In this document: positions 46,938 to 64,000 of the stretch, piece by piece | Layout: each line of letters begins with the position of its first letter | How positions within the stretch are numbered: position 1 is the first letter of the stretch | NCBI RefSeq assembly: GCF_003286085.1 | Contig: NW_020825312.1 | Location: 6,262,001-6,326,000, forward strand | Length of the DNA: 64,000 nt | From: Drosophila persimilis | Lineage: Eukaryota > Arthropoda > Insecta > Diptera > Drosophilidae | Direction: 5' to 3' | Notes under the pieces: model-generated | The model's input: only the letters and a program-made list of their open reading frames with translations | Told to the model about the DNA's origin: nothing | Database searches by the model: none | Position numbers and translations under genes: made by a program

Positions 46938-47670
46938 TTCATTGACTGAGCGTATGTATGATGAATAGCGCGCACGTGCTCTCCATCTTGTTTTACTTTA
47001 TGATCAGCTGTTCTTCAAATTCGGTGTTGGTTGCTTCTGTGTGTGTATCATCAAGTTGCCTTTGCACAAAATGTAAATCTTGTTCAGATCTGGTGCGCTG
47101 ACGTCTCTGAAAACAGAATAAATTTTTGTAATTCGAAACTGACGAGTGTGTGTATTGCTTATGATCAAAACAAGGAGACTGGAAAATGTTTATTTTCTGA
47201 CACACACATGTCTGCTTATTAGCCGCGTTTGTGTGTGTGGGTATTGCGCAGTATTGGTTGCATTGCATGTGCTCGGTGGCGTTGCCACTTGTGATGAAAA
47301 TGTTGACAAAAGTTATCGCTTGCGTACTCAGCTATCGCAGTCGATAGTCATATGGCGGCAATTTGTTATCTTGCATAATATTCAAATAACAATTTGTTTA
47401 TCTATTTATTTCGCTTATATATGTGTGCACATATAATTTGCCTACGTGTTTCGATTAAGCCACTGGTCTATCTTATCTGTCAATAGACCGCACGCACACG
47501 CGCTGTCTAAAGAAATTTGATATTTCAGATCTTGTGTAAACCGTGTTATTAGTTATTATTCCCACTTAAGCGTACATATCTGTCGTTCTAACCAGCATAA
47601 TTGAGACCCGTACCTTTTAAATTGAATTGTGAGAGACCTGGGTTCTGAGTTAACAGTGGTCTCTATAAAT
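46938..47670. promoter_or_regulatory. Bidirectional promoter region between BCD1-like gene and Fpgs
   Basis: 733 bases between two divergent start codons. At 47332-47347 it has CTATCG-CAGT-CGATAG, an inverted repeat of DRE half-sites, plus scattered GTGTGTGT words. Transcription starts cannot be placed. Confidence 0.45.
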
Positions 47671-50276
47671 ATGACTGCTCGTCGGCTATTGAGCTCAGTA
47701 CGTGAATACAGCAAGACCGTACGCCGAGCTGCGATAGTGACTGAAATGTCGATAGATGAGATTCGACGGGGGCCAAGGCCCACGAAACAGCTGTGCACAT
47801 CCCACATCCGCAACAACATTGAGATGCCGACCAAGCTCCTATCGAATGCAGCAGTAAAGCAGCAGGAGAGCCCAACCCTGGAGAAGCTGGTCTTCGATCC
47901 CAAGGGACTGGTCAACAACAACAATGACACCGCAACGGACAACAAGGATGTTAATGCCGAATTTGAGGTGAGTGTGTGTTCTATCTCCTGCTCCTCCTCG
48001 CCCTGTCTCCATATCTCTCTTGGTATATTTTCAGGCGGCCATCAAGCAGCTAAACATTCTGCAGTCGAACGATGTTACAATACGCAACTCAATGGATAAT
48101 CCCAGGGTGAACACAAAGGCGGATACTCTCAAATATCTGGAGCGCAGCGGCCTGCCCCTGACCAAACTCGAGCAGCTGTCCTTCATCCATGTGGCGGGCA
48201 CCAAGGGCAAGGTAAGCGCTGATAGCTGAGGGCATTTTTGCCTGAACCAGTTTTTTGTTTGTTATCCAACATCCAAAATCCAATATCCAACATCAACAGC
48301 TGGAGCCCACCCAAATTAACAGTTGCTCTCGCACGCTCTCTGCCAGAGACTGAGAGAGCGCTGCACCACAATCAGGTTTCTCAGTCACCTCTCGCAAGTT
48401 TAATCGCTCATTTGCTGATTAGATTATTTTAGCTTTCAATTTGAAATTTGTTTATAGATTGATATGTTTTGGTTGTACCTGGTACCCGGTACCCGTTACT
48501 CGTTGCTTACTGGCGGGGTATATTCTATTCGCAGAAGCAGAAACAGAGCTCCGAGACCCCATAAACAAAATATCACTTTTCATTGGGGTTCTCGTTTATC
48601 TTCATCTGTTTCGTATCAGATCGTATGGAATTCGTAATTTACAAATACTACAGGCCTAATCTCCGTCAAATATCGTTAAGAGGCATGGGCATCTATTTAC
48701 AACCCTAAAACTTAGTTTTTTGGCAGTGTATTCGTAGCTAATTCATATTCGTTTTTCGACAGCTAAGATCCTTTGCGACTACACCTATAATAGCTCTCCA
48801 CTGCTCTGCTATAGTGGGTATCATATAGTCGAAATACCCTACTACGCCTATTATCCATCGCCATTATTTCTTGCCGAGCATTGAGCTTTGGCCGCAAGAT
48901 AGGAGCATATATACATACATACTCGTATATGTACGTGCATATTGACACCTCCTCCTTTGCAGGGCTCAACGTGTGCTCTCACGGAATCCCTGCTGCGTCA
49001 CAACGGAGTTCACACTGGATTCTTCAGCTCTCCGCACATTGTGTACACCACTGAGCGGATCCGGATCGATGGCCTTCCGCTGGCCAAGGAGAAGTTTACG
49101 AAGCAGTTCTGGAAGGTCTACAAGCGGCTGCAGGAGCGGCAGGAGTTCGAGCTGGACATGCCAGCTTATTTCAAGTTCCTCACGATCCTCGCCTTTCACG
49201 TGTTCATCGAGGAGCGTGTGGACGTTGCCGTGCTGGAGGTGGGCATCGGAGGGGAGCATGACTGCACCAACATTGTGCGCAATGTCCGCACCGTTGGGAT
49301 TGCCTCGCTGGGCCTGGAGCACACCGAGCTGCTGGGCAACACGCTCCCGGAGATTGCCTGGCAGAAGGCGGGAATCATCAAGCCGGGTGCCCATGTCTAC
49401 ACGCATGTCAGCCAGCCGGAGTGCCTGCAAGTGATCCGCCAGCGGGCGCAGGAGAATCAGGCCATTCTCCACGAGGTTCCCCCAACCCGGCACTACTTTC
49501 AGTCGAATCAGTATGCCCAGCATTGGGACAACTTGAACCAAGTCGTTAAACTCAACGGATCTCTGGCCATTCATTTGGCCACCGACTGGCTGTCCCAGAC
49601 CAGTGGACCCCTCCACCGCGACTACACCCTCAACGAAGCAAAGCTCGAACCGGAGATCCTGCTGGGACTGCTGAATGCTCACTGGCCTGGCCGCTGTCAG
49701 CTGGTGGAGTACCGGGGCATGCGCCTCCACCTAGACGGAGCCCACACCATGGAGAGCATGGCCGTGTGCACAAAATGGTTTGCCGAGAGCATCAGCCAGA
49801 GGTGAGTGTGCTCTGATTGTTAAATTACTCTCTGAACTCTTTTAACATTCTTCTTTCGGTCCTGTTCCTGTTGCAGTTCCAGTCCCAGGATTCTCATCTT
49901 TAATCGCACTGGAGGCTCGGATATCCGACAGATGCTTAGCCTGGTGAATCGCGCCTGTGCCTACGACATGGTCTGCTTTGTACCCAATTACGCCACCTCG
50001 AATCCTAACGCTCCTAGCCAGGTGATGGTCCGCTTCAGTCCCGAGCAGCGGATGATGCGTGTCCGCGACATTGCCACACAATGGAGTCAGATGTGCACGC
50101 AGGAGAAGCAGCCCGATAGCGGTCAGGTGTACAGCACCCTAACGGACGCCTTTACCTCCATCCGGCAGCGCTTTGACACGGACAACGGCCACATAGAGGT
50201 GCTCATCACGGGCTCCATCCATTTGCTGGGCGCTGCCATTTCCGCTTTAAACTACATGGATCAGTCGCAGACCTAA
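47671..50276 (+). CDS. Fpgs: Folylpolyglutamate synthase
   Basis: Adds glutamate residues to folates (ATP + tetrahydrofolyl-(Glu)n + L-Glu), retaining them in cytosol and mitochondria. Four exons (47671-47967, 48035-48211, 48963-49801, 49877-50276) give 570 residues, close to the 587 of the human enzyme. The ATP-binding P-loop GTKGKGSTC is created across the second intron (about 154-162). Further family signatures are GFFSSPH, ERIRIDG, VGIGGEHDCTN, SLGLEHTELLG, WPGRCQ and DGAHTMESM. The N-terminus MTARRLLSSVREYSKTVRRA is amphipathic and basic, a good mitochondrial presequence. The downstream Met in EMSIDEIRRG (about residue 30) could start a cytosolic form, as happens in mammals. An upstream in-frame ATG at 47629 is less likely. 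The 751-base second intron contains no recognised gene. Confidence 0.93.
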
Positions 50277-52073
50277 AACGTAACACCCCTCCTTGAGTTC
50301 ATTGACAATAGCATACCTTTCCTTACAGATCTTTAGACAATAATTATGAATACTATGAAACCTTAAGTTAAAGCGAATAGTGCAACCTATTTTCCCATTT
50401 CTAAATCCTTAAAGAATAATTACAAAACTATCAGTTAATCAAAAAAAGAAAAGAAACTCGAATCGTAAAAATGAATCTGTTTTGGTGGAAATATCATCAA
50501 TCGATGCGATCGGTTTTTAAGCAGACGCTCTAATTTAAATTTTGCAGGAATGAAAAAAGAAAAAGCCTTGCAGATCATAGTCCCATCGAGTCCATGGCAT
50601 CGAGAGGATACATTAATCCTATTGGTTCGAATACGTTTTTAAGCTTTTGATCTAAATCTTAAGATCTATGTATTTTATAGTTTCGAAACAGCTTCCCTCT
50701 GTGCGTTAAATTATGTGGATATCGATCCTATTTAACAATATTTATCTTTATTCGTTTATTCTATTAAATTGTATACTTTCAAATTATAAGGAAACCTGTG
50801 TAAATCCTATATATGTATATGTTCATATAATCAAAGCATACAGTTTTCCGACGGCGAATTACCACTTGCACCGCGTTCACGCTCGCGCCCGCTTGTTACT
50901 TGCACACGGGGACACAACAAACAACACACACTGGTGCCACTCGCACTTGCTCCTTGCACCAACTGGCAGTGCATTCGAATGGCGACTGTCGACTGTCTCT
51001 GAGGCTGAGCAGAATGAACCGTGACTCTGGTTAGACTTTTAAGGGTGGTGTCTGGCTCTGGCTTTGGCTTTGGCGGGGGTGGCTTATGCATATGGTTATG
51101 CTTTTGCCACCGGATGGATGGATGGATGGACTGGCAGTGGCAGTGGCCAATCGGGGAGCGGCAACCCTGGTCGCGGAGGAGCGGGATGGCATCAGTGCGA
51201 TGCGAGCAGTGCTCTTTGCTCTCTGCGCACTCTCCCGCAAAACGCACGTTGCAAACAAAATGGCTAACGTCGGAACGTAACGGAACGGAAGTTGGCTGTG
51301 TGCAAGCGGGATGGCAGCTGGATGACATGACTTATTAAATAACGGTTAAATGGCATGTTAACGGTAACACAAGCAGCAGCAGCAGCGGCCATTGCAAAGT
51401 TTCCAAAGCTTCTGCTTCTGCTTGTGCTGCTGCTGCGGACAACGACGACTGGGCTGGCGCTGGCGCTGGCTTCGGCTTCGACTTCGACTTCGAGCGCTAA
51501 ACTGTCCCGTTTACAGCAACAAATCCACGTAATTCACTTCTGTCACTGTATGTGTGTATGTGTCCCTGTGGCTGAGGGTGGGAGCCTGTGCCCCGTCCTG
51601 TGTCTGCTCATGTTCGCTAAAAGGATTAATAAACGTTCAGCATTTCGCATTTCAGTTGTTCATTTGACTCGGCGCTTAGCGGTTCAGCTGCTGCTTCTGC
51701 TTCTGCTGCTGTGTGCGTGCTTGTGGCAAGATACATAGATTCAATTCAATTACAACTAAAATACCGTCGAGAAGAAGATTGCAGCACCAAAATTTCCATA
51801 CATTTTTTACCGTCGGCTAGCAGCAGGGACTGGGACTGGTACTGGGACTTGACCTGAAGCATTCTGAAACATTCCGGGTATTCCGTGCACTCCGCCGTAT
51901 TGTTTTTGTTCATGTTCAGCTAAGTGCGATAAAAATGTTAGCCAACAGCAAGGCTCTGACGGGGCATTTGCACTTGCAACACAGTAACTAACTATATTGA
52001 AACACAAACGGAAACAACGAAAGCGGAAACGGAAACCGCAACCTAGAAAACCCATCCTAACCTATACATCAAA
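50277..52073. other. Intergenic region and probable 5' UTR of the homeobox gene
   Basis: No supported coding frame. The right part (51350-52073) has CAG/CTG and CTTCGA simple repeats and TGGATGGATGGA at about 51113-51130. It likely contains the promoter and 5' UTR of the homeobox gene. No canonical AATAAA was found soon after the Fpgs stop; ATTAAA at about 50763 is a distant candidate. Confidence 0.4.
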
Positions 52074-57803
<5,730 letters not shown>

Positions 57804-58150
57804 AGATGCACCGCCCGCCCGCCCCTTTCCTGACCCCCAGATTCCCCGATTTCCCGATTCCCCGATTCCCAGATCCCCAGTGGCCTATGTACATATATAT
57901 ATTATGGGAAATATAATGGTTCTTGTGCAATAACATACCCAGATGTGGAGCGGATAACAGAGGATGCTCGTTCTCGTACTTATATACCAAACGTACCCGA
58001 TATTGCGCACATATGTACATACGTACATATGTATATGTCCTTATATAAACCGATATAATCACGAACTAGGCTTAGTCAATTTACTCTTAACTGTAATATA
58101 CACCAAACATGAAACCCAATTTTGTTCTCATTTTTTTTGGCCAGAATAAA
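57804..58150 (+). other. Homeobox gene 3' UTR with polyadenylation signal
   Basis: Begins with short CCCCGATTC-type repeats (57839-57880). Ends at AATAAA 58145-58150, the first canonical signal after the stop. Confidence 0.6.
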
Positions 58151-58952
58151 TATTTAATTGCTATATCTTCGGTGTTTTTATTTTAATTGGGGATCACAGA
58201 AGGATTGGATGAGTGCCACAATCCACATTCCACATTCCACATTCCACAAGGTATGTGAGTATGGGTATCTTTCAGTTAAAGTATGGACTCACCTTGCGAC
58301 ATACCATGTGTATGTGGGACACGTATACTCGTTTGCGGCTAGAGATAAACATTCCTTTGCAAATGATTCATTGGTCGATAGAATCGAGCTGCGGTCCTTA
58401 TGGATATGGATACATACTATGTATGGTCATTCTCTATGATTCGTCGCTTTCCGTTTTTCTCGAATCTTCAAAATTATGGATGAAATGGATGATGAACACA
58501 GATTTTCGTCTTTTATGGGAGCGGAGTGGATGCGCGCAAAATTTTGAAATATGTACACTTTTAATAGTGATATGATATCCCGGGAGAGGCGTGTGGATAT
58601 GAATCTGGACGAAGAGACATAACTACATCGATTTGGAAATGAATACGGACAAAGAATATATATATATATATATATTCCTTCAGACTCTTACACACAAAAC
58701 TAATACAAGTACATCACGGAAATCTCTGCGCGTACTGGGTAATGTAAATAAAATATAGTTCGGTATATGCAACCGAATCAGTTTTCATTTCAAATTTAGG
58801 CCTGTAGTGTAGATTTTGTTGTCTTTTTATAAACAGACACCGACATGTCAAATCTTTTACTGAGAGTATCGAACACATACTCGTAACATCAGAACCCGAT
58901 ATATTTTTGTAATTTATCTTCGGTTTTCCGCATATTCGAATGTTACGGCAAT
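58151..58952. other. Short intergenic region
   Basis: Holds a CACATTC-repeat (58223-58250) and an ATATAT run at 58657-58675, but no coding frame I can support. The promoter of the SPEF1-like gene must lie here. Confidence 0.4.
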
Positions 58953-59684
58953 ATGCATACTATAAACAATAAGAATCTCAGCATCGAAGAGTTGGCGGAG
59001 GTGCACGATTGGCTTCTGCAGAATAATATGGGAACGCACCGGCTACGGCGCGATTTTTCCGACGTCTTGCCCTTGGCAGAGATATTGAAGCGCTCCTATC
59101 CGCGCCTGGTGGACGTCTACAATTACCCGAAGAAGTGCAGTGTACAGCTGAAGATGGCCAACTGGGAGACATTCAATTTCAAGGTGCTGTCCAAGCTGAA
59201 CATTAAGCTAAGTCGTGAGTTTATTGAACTGCTGTCAAACAACGCACACGGGGCTGCCGAGGTGTTGCTTCATGAAATCATTCGACTGGAGAAGCGGCAG
59301 CGCATGCAGGAAGAACGCAGTATAACGATGCGTCAGGAGCAAGCCTGGGCGGAGAATGATGAAGTGAAAATCGTTGTGATCAGCAAGCAGGTTGGAGATG
59401 CCATTGTTCAAGTACCGCAGAAAATGATCCTCTACTCGCTCTATGAGAAAATGGCCCAAGAGAACATGGCGAAAGATGTCATGTTGGACTCCTACCAGCA
59501 GCGACTGACTCACATGGAGAACATCATCAAAATCAAGACGGAACGTATCGATGAACTTCTAATGCAGATGGGAAAGCTACCCCCAAAGATGGCTCCTGCT
59601 GTGACATCCAGTTACTTCCTTACTGACGATGGAAAATATCAATCTCTGGCTCCAGCCCCTTCTCTCGCCTCAGACAGAAAATGA
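58953..59684 (+). CDS. SPEF1/CLAMP-type calponin-homology protein
   Basis: A single-exon frame of 243 residues, close to the roughly 236 of vertebrate SPEF1 (CLAMP). The N-terminal half is the divergent CH domain of this family: LAEVHDWLLQNN, RRDFSDVLPLAEILK, YPRLVDVYNYP, KMANWETFNFKVLSKL. The C-terminal half contains a predicted coiled coil (about 165-210, AQENMAKDVMLDSYQQRLTH onward) and ends in a short Ser/Pro tail. Family members bind and bundle microtubules in cilia, sperm flagella and planar-polarised epithelia. The absence of introns is notable and could mean a retrogene; many fly testis genes look like this. An out-of-frame upstream ATG at 58940 opens only ten codons before a stop. 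The signal AATAAA lies at 59831-59836. Confidence 0.85.
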   Translation: MHTINNKNLSIEELAEVHDWLLQNNMGTHRLRRDFSDVLPLAEILKRSYPRLVDVYNYPKKCSVQLKMANWETFNFKVLSKLNIKLSREFIELLSNNAHGAAEVLLHEIIRLEKRQRMQEERSITMRQEQAWAENDEVKIVVISKQVGDAIVQVPQKMILYSLYEKMAQENMAKDVMLDSYQQRLTHMENIIKIKTERIDELLMQMGKLPPKMAPAVTSSYFLTDDGKYQSLAPAPSLASDRK

Positions 59685-59830
59685 TGCTAGTTTTAAAATG
59701 ATGGCTAATTCCAGCGACGTCCCATACACCCATACAAGTATTAATTTGTATTTAAGTTATCGTTATACTCGTATCTATCATCCACCACGATTGCACTTCA
59801 TGGGTTGTGAGCCACCGAAGGATCGGAAAT

Positions 59831-59836
59831 AATAAA
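59831..59836 (+). terminator. Polyadenylation signal of the SPEF1-like gene
   Basis: AATAAA about 147 bases after the stop codon. Confidence 0.65.
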
Positions 59837-60021
59837 TTCATTGTTTATTGTAGCTTTCTTTCCAAGGCTCGTTTATTAAGGGCTCTATATATTTTATATG
59901 ATGCAGCTATTATTATCAATAATTTTAAAATTGTTAGCGCCCTTTTGGTGGGTCTTCTTTTCCAAGTCCTGCGGCGATTTCACAAATGATGCGTTCCGAG
60001 GTTTCCTGTCTTCGAAGTTTA

Positions 60022-60242
60022 GGGATATATTAGATTGGTGTAGATGTGTGTAACAGACAAAAGGAATCGCTTCCGACCCCATAACTTATATATATTCCTG
60101 ATCAGCATCAATATCCGAGTCAATATAGCCATGTCTGTCTGTCCGTCCCGAAGAGCGACTAGATCTCAGACACAATAAGAGCTAGAGCAACCGGATTTTG
60201 TATCCAGAATCCTGTGATAACGAAAATCTGCGGCAACAGAAG
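60022..60242 (+). repeat. Degenerate DINE-1 fragment
   Basis: Carries GGGATATATTAGATTGGTG, GGAATCGCTTCCGACCCCAT, CCTGATCAGCATCAATATCC and ATGTCTGTCTGTCCGTCC in the same order as 23876-24020. The resemblance to DINE-1 continues through ATAAGAGCTAGAGCAACCGG. It lacks both ends. Confidence 0.75.
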
Positions 60243-61196
60243 CCCCCATGTCTTCGAATTTGTTTATATTTCAGGGAAAGCCAAACAAATCTGTTCGAGA
60301 CTTATGGACTACAAAGAAAAGGGATTTAAATTACTCTGCCAAAGAATGCAATTCGAATTACATATATGCATGTACATAAGATAAGTAAATTGTATTATGC
60401 AAAAGTGTTTTCTGGTGAGAAGATTGGAGCGACTTCGTTGGCGTTTAGGACTACGGATACGTACGTACATATATACGTACATATATATGTGTTGTCTGGT
60501 GCCCAAAATGAAAGGTCAATAAGAAAAGCTTGATAGAATCTATTATCAACTGAATTGTGTAATTACTTGACAGATTAAACCTGGAAGATAGTGCTTATGT
60601 TTGTTACATTTAAAAGATAGATGACCATCTTCTTGAATCATTGCATTTGTAAGATTCGAACGTGTACGATTCGATTTAAAATTTTCCCATGATAATGATT
60701 TTAAGAATGTTGTTTGAATATTCTTCTGGGATCTTTCAAATTGCTGAATACTCGTTTTTTACTTAATGAAAGGAGCATTTAAATCAGATTGTACTCCCCA
60801 CTTTGGCCAAAAACGAGTAGTACCAAAATATTTACCCCTGCATATCTGCAATCCCATAGAGTAGAGGCACTGTGTCGAGAGGATGGTAATGGACCATCCC
60901 ATCCTCTGCACAGCGCCAGCCGGTAGCTGCCACAAAACATACGTATACATATGGTTAAATGCCCCTGCCCCGGATAACCCCTCCGGCGGTCGGTGAGCTG
61001 TGAGTCATGCTTGAAAATCAACTTGAGCGAACGGCACAAAACGTTATCAATTTGTCGCTATATAGCAAATAACCCAGGACATATGCATATATACACGTAC
61101 CCGTACTCTAGTGCCGCCGTCTCTTCCACTATATACACGATTCTATTCATATATTAATTCAATGTTGCGTCCAGGAGGCAGAGAGAGACAGGAATA

Positions 61197-61197
<1 letters not shown>

Positions 61198-61227
<30 letters not shown>

Positions 61228-61228
61228 G
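61198..61228. repeat. (GA)n microsatellite
   Basis: About 14 GA units. A second run lies at 62324-62350. Both could bind GAGA factor, which is inference. Confidence 0.85.
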
Positions 61229-61392
61229 GGGCTGGTATAGCGCAGCCAACCGGAAAACAAGCAACAACTCTGGCACGCAATTATAACGGGCCAAAGGAGC
61301 GCAAAGAGCGCGCGCGCCCATTTGGTATTGGCATGGGCGTGCGCCAAAATGGGATAGCAACAGTGCAGCAGCATCAGTTGACGTAGCATCAC

Positions 61393-61428
61393 CGTTGCCG
61401 TTACCGTTACCGTTACAGTTACAGTTAC
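61393..61428. repeat. TTACCG/TTACAG hexamer tandem
   Basis: About six hexamers changing from GTTGCC/GTTACC to GTTACA type. Confidence 0.8.
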
Positions 61429-64000
61429 ATTTTCATGCGCATTTAGCTCGCTTTGGAGGGGGCTACACGAAAAGGAGGAGAAATGTTTAGCTACAAATTG
61501 AATCTTCGGTGAGTGAGTTAACGAGCAGGCAGCCTCCATCCCGTCTGTCTATCCATCTGCCTGTGAGTGGGAGTGGGAGTGAGAGTGAGACAGGTGCTGA
61601 GAGGAAGAGCAAGAGCAAGAGCAAGAGCAACAGCAAGCCTGGAGTGGGATGGGGTGGGGTGCGGTGGTTCGCTGCGTAGTTTGTTCGAGTGGTGCAGCGC
61701 TGCGCTGAGTCGGGGCCGAACAGAACAGAACAGAACGCTAATTAAAAAGATACTTGAAGGGAGCCACCGGAAACAAGTTCGAAGGCAGGGCAGGGTGAAC
61801 GTAAAAAAGTTCCATTTAAAGAGGAAACGAGGGAAAGAGGGAGAAAAGGCATAGAAAAGCCAGAGATCTACCGAAGCTTTCGATACCTTTGTTTCCATTT
61901 ACGGTTCCTATGGCAGCATAATCATATGAGAAAACTTCAATAAAGTGATATTATTCATTATGGATGGATTGGGACTACTTGGGAGTACTAACACAGCTAC
62001 AACGTATATGACATAGGGTTCCGATTCCGAAGAAAACTTTCAGGGGTACCTAAATACATATCTATGTACATATGCAGAACCACACTGGAACATAGAAATA
62101 TGAACATTCCAGCCGATTCCAATTCTCCAATTTAGAGAGGCTTCCTTCTTATAATACCATATTCAAGGGTATACGAAAGCTAAGGAGAGAGGGGAGACAC
62201 ATACATACAAAAAAAGCTAAATCGAGAGAGTCATAAAATGAAAGTTAAAGCAAGACCGAGGGAGGGAGTCGTAGAAAATGCCAACGAGAGAGAATAAAAC
62301 GAGGCATAAAATAAAAGCTAAAGAGGGAGAGAGAGAGAGAGAGAGAGATAGAGCGAGGAGTCAAATTAGGAGTCGTATACAAGGTAAAGCGATAGAGGAG
62401 GACCCATAGAATAAAGCGGGAATCTAAATGGAAAACCGAGTTAACATTGCCATGAAATCGTCTATGAAATGCGAATGTAATTTAATGAATAAAATCTCAC
62501 TCCCACTCCACTCGCAGCCCTAGCCCCCTGCCCCCTGCCCCCTGGTCCTGGGCCCGGTCTGCGGCACTTGTCTAGATAGATTCACATTCATGCGGTTCAT
62601 TTGCGTAGCTATTGAGATCTCAATTGCATTTTTAATTGGTACATTTTACGCTGGCATCCTTTGAGCACAAAGGCGGGTACTGGCACTGGCACTAGGACTG
62701 GGACTCCCCTTTGAGTCGGGAGTAGCTGGAGGATCTTGCGGGGCCTTTGCCGCAGCATCCACTTTGATTTGTATTTATTTAATGAGTTATTAATTGCATT
62801 AAGCTCTCTGCGAGCGCCAACTTTTGCAAACTTTGCAATTAAAAGCAAAGAACAAGAGCTTTTGTGGAACGGAGCAGAAACGCAAACGTCAAAGAAGAGA
62901 CGAAATAAGGGGCAGACGGAGGGGCGAGACGAGCCGAGCCGAGAGAGAGCCGCCGGCAGATGAGTGGAGAGAGAGACTCCACCCCATGAAAAGAGAGGAA
63001 GAGTGGGTGAACCAGAATTACATACATTTACTAAAGGGATCGATCGCAGAGAGCAGAACAGTGCTCAAAGCTCAAAAGAACACAGAAGAGTGGGTGGTGG
63101 ATGAAGCCGCAAAATTCGATCGTCCCAGCCCCGAAGCAATAGATACCCCCTCCAGCCCATCTCTCGAGCCTCGAGACTTTAAATAGATAATATTTTGTAA
63201 GACCTGTAAGTCCGCTTTCAACCTGAAGGCTCTCCATGGCAATGTAAATGAGCGAATGGTAAAAAGCTCCTCGTTCTTATCATCCGTTTCGTAATTCATC
63301 CAAAAATACTTTCTTCAAAAGCGATTTCACACCACGTATTTAACGATGTCTTAAGCGTTGGCTTTGTTTGTTTGTTTATTTACAAATTATGAGCAGCACA
63401 AGTCACTGGCGAAATATTAATGCTGAAAAGTTCTTAGCATGTGACTTCCCCCAAAATGAGTTCCTATTCCAATTTCGATTTAAATTTGTTGTGTGCCATG
63501 CCCCTGCCGGAGGCCAGAAACATCAGCGTAATGATTGCGTATGCGGAGAGGACGATTATGTCATCGTGCCGGGAGGCGGCGGGTGGCTGTTGGAACACAG
63601 GACGACTGCCGACACACTTGACTTCCGGATGAGGGCTAAGAGATAAGGACTGAGGACTGAGGGCTGAGGGCTGCCAGGGTCTCAACCACGGGGCGGAGTC
63701 GGTGTCGCAGTTGGAGATGTTTACCATATTGTGTGAAAATTTTGTGGGTTTTGCTACCGTCTCCTGCCCGTGCTGCTCCTGTGTTCTTTCATTGGTGGTG
63801 GATTCTGGGTTTGGTTTCGGTTTCATTTTGTGATTAAAATGTTTGTCATTATCCGTTTGGAAAATTGTCAAAAATTGTGTTTGTGCCGCGGGCTGTGCCA
63901 CACTTGTCTGGCTGAATTTGTGTTCTTTGCCCCCTCTCTCTCCTTCTCTCTCTCGTTTTTTCTGCTCTCTCTGCTGAAGTCCCTAGTCGCACGATGGGGC

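Larger units (their letters stand above)
60243..64000. other. Intergenic DNA, no gene recognised
   Basis: AT-rich unique DNA with GA microsatellites and a TTACCG/TTACAG hexamer run at 61393-61428. Open frames of 60-126 codons occur on both strands but are rich in repeat-derived Ser/Arg/Glu and match no family I know. GAGA runs could be regulatory for a gene to the right. Confidence 0.4.

Noticed and set aside
51355-51738. 127-codon plus-strand frame with Leu-rich stretches
   Set aside because: Driven by CTG/CTT simple repeats in the probable 5' UTR of the homeobox gene. Apparent membrane segments are repeat artefacts.
62824-63186. 120-codon plus-strand frame
   Set aside because: Charged, GA-repeat-derived composition, no family resemblance, no splice or promoter support.

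Overview
This is a eukaryotic, insect-type sequence: introns with GT..AG junctions, AATAAA polyadenylation signals, CA/TA/GA microsatellites, and proteins that read as Drosophila orthologues (LIM kinase, ABCB8 transporter, Sec16, folylpolyglutamate synthase, a BarH/Barx-like homeobox protein). The DINE-1 variant at 23.85-24.80 kb, with its inverted TACCCGATAC ends and CTGTCTGTCCGTC tract, is the form I associate with the Drosophila obscura group (pseudoobscura/persimilis/miranda). I infer an obscura-group fly and probably the X-chromosome arm homologous to the melanogaster X; this is memory of gene families, not a search.

Layout. 0-6 kb: the LIM-domain kinase LIMK1 on the minus strand, with 3' UTR at the left. 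6-9.3 kb: its upstream DNA with a few degenerate repeats. 9.5-12.1 kb: a five-exon mitochondrial ABCB8 half-transporter on the plus strand, bracketed by two inverted copies of a promoter-like sequence. 12.5-30.4 kb is a transposon-rich accessory island: a decayed open reading frame, a 355-bp tandem duplication carrying splice-like signals, a 5.3-kb LOA/I-type non-LTR retrotransposon with both frames intact and a perfect 15-bp target duplication, a DINE-1 element, and a 4.65-kb array of 832-bp units derived from a P-superfamily transposase fragment. 31.5-43.7 kb: Sec16 in eleven coding exons on the plus strand, with a 549-codon open exon inside one intron that looks like an alternative C-terminus. 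45.8-46.9 kb: a minus-strand box C/D snoRNP assembly factor (zf-HIT, BCD1/ZNHIT6 type) divergent from the plus-strand Fpgs gene (47.7-50.3 kb). 52.1-57.8 kb: a three-exon homeobox gene with an eh1-like repressor motif in a tiny first exon. 59 kb: an intronless SPEF1/CLAMP-type calponin-homology gene. 60-64 kb: no gene recognised, only a DINE-1 relic and GAGA-type microsatellites.

The host genes do not form an operon or pathway. They are independent housekeeping or developmental genes covering actin regulation, mitochondrial transport, ER export, snoRNP assembly, folate metabolism, transcription and microtubule/cilium binding. Exon borders were set by hand from splice consensus and reading-frame continuity; every multi-exon model closes to a multiple of three. 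The most unusual material is the homogeneous P-derived 832-bp array, the intact LOA insertion and the Sec16 intronic exon.
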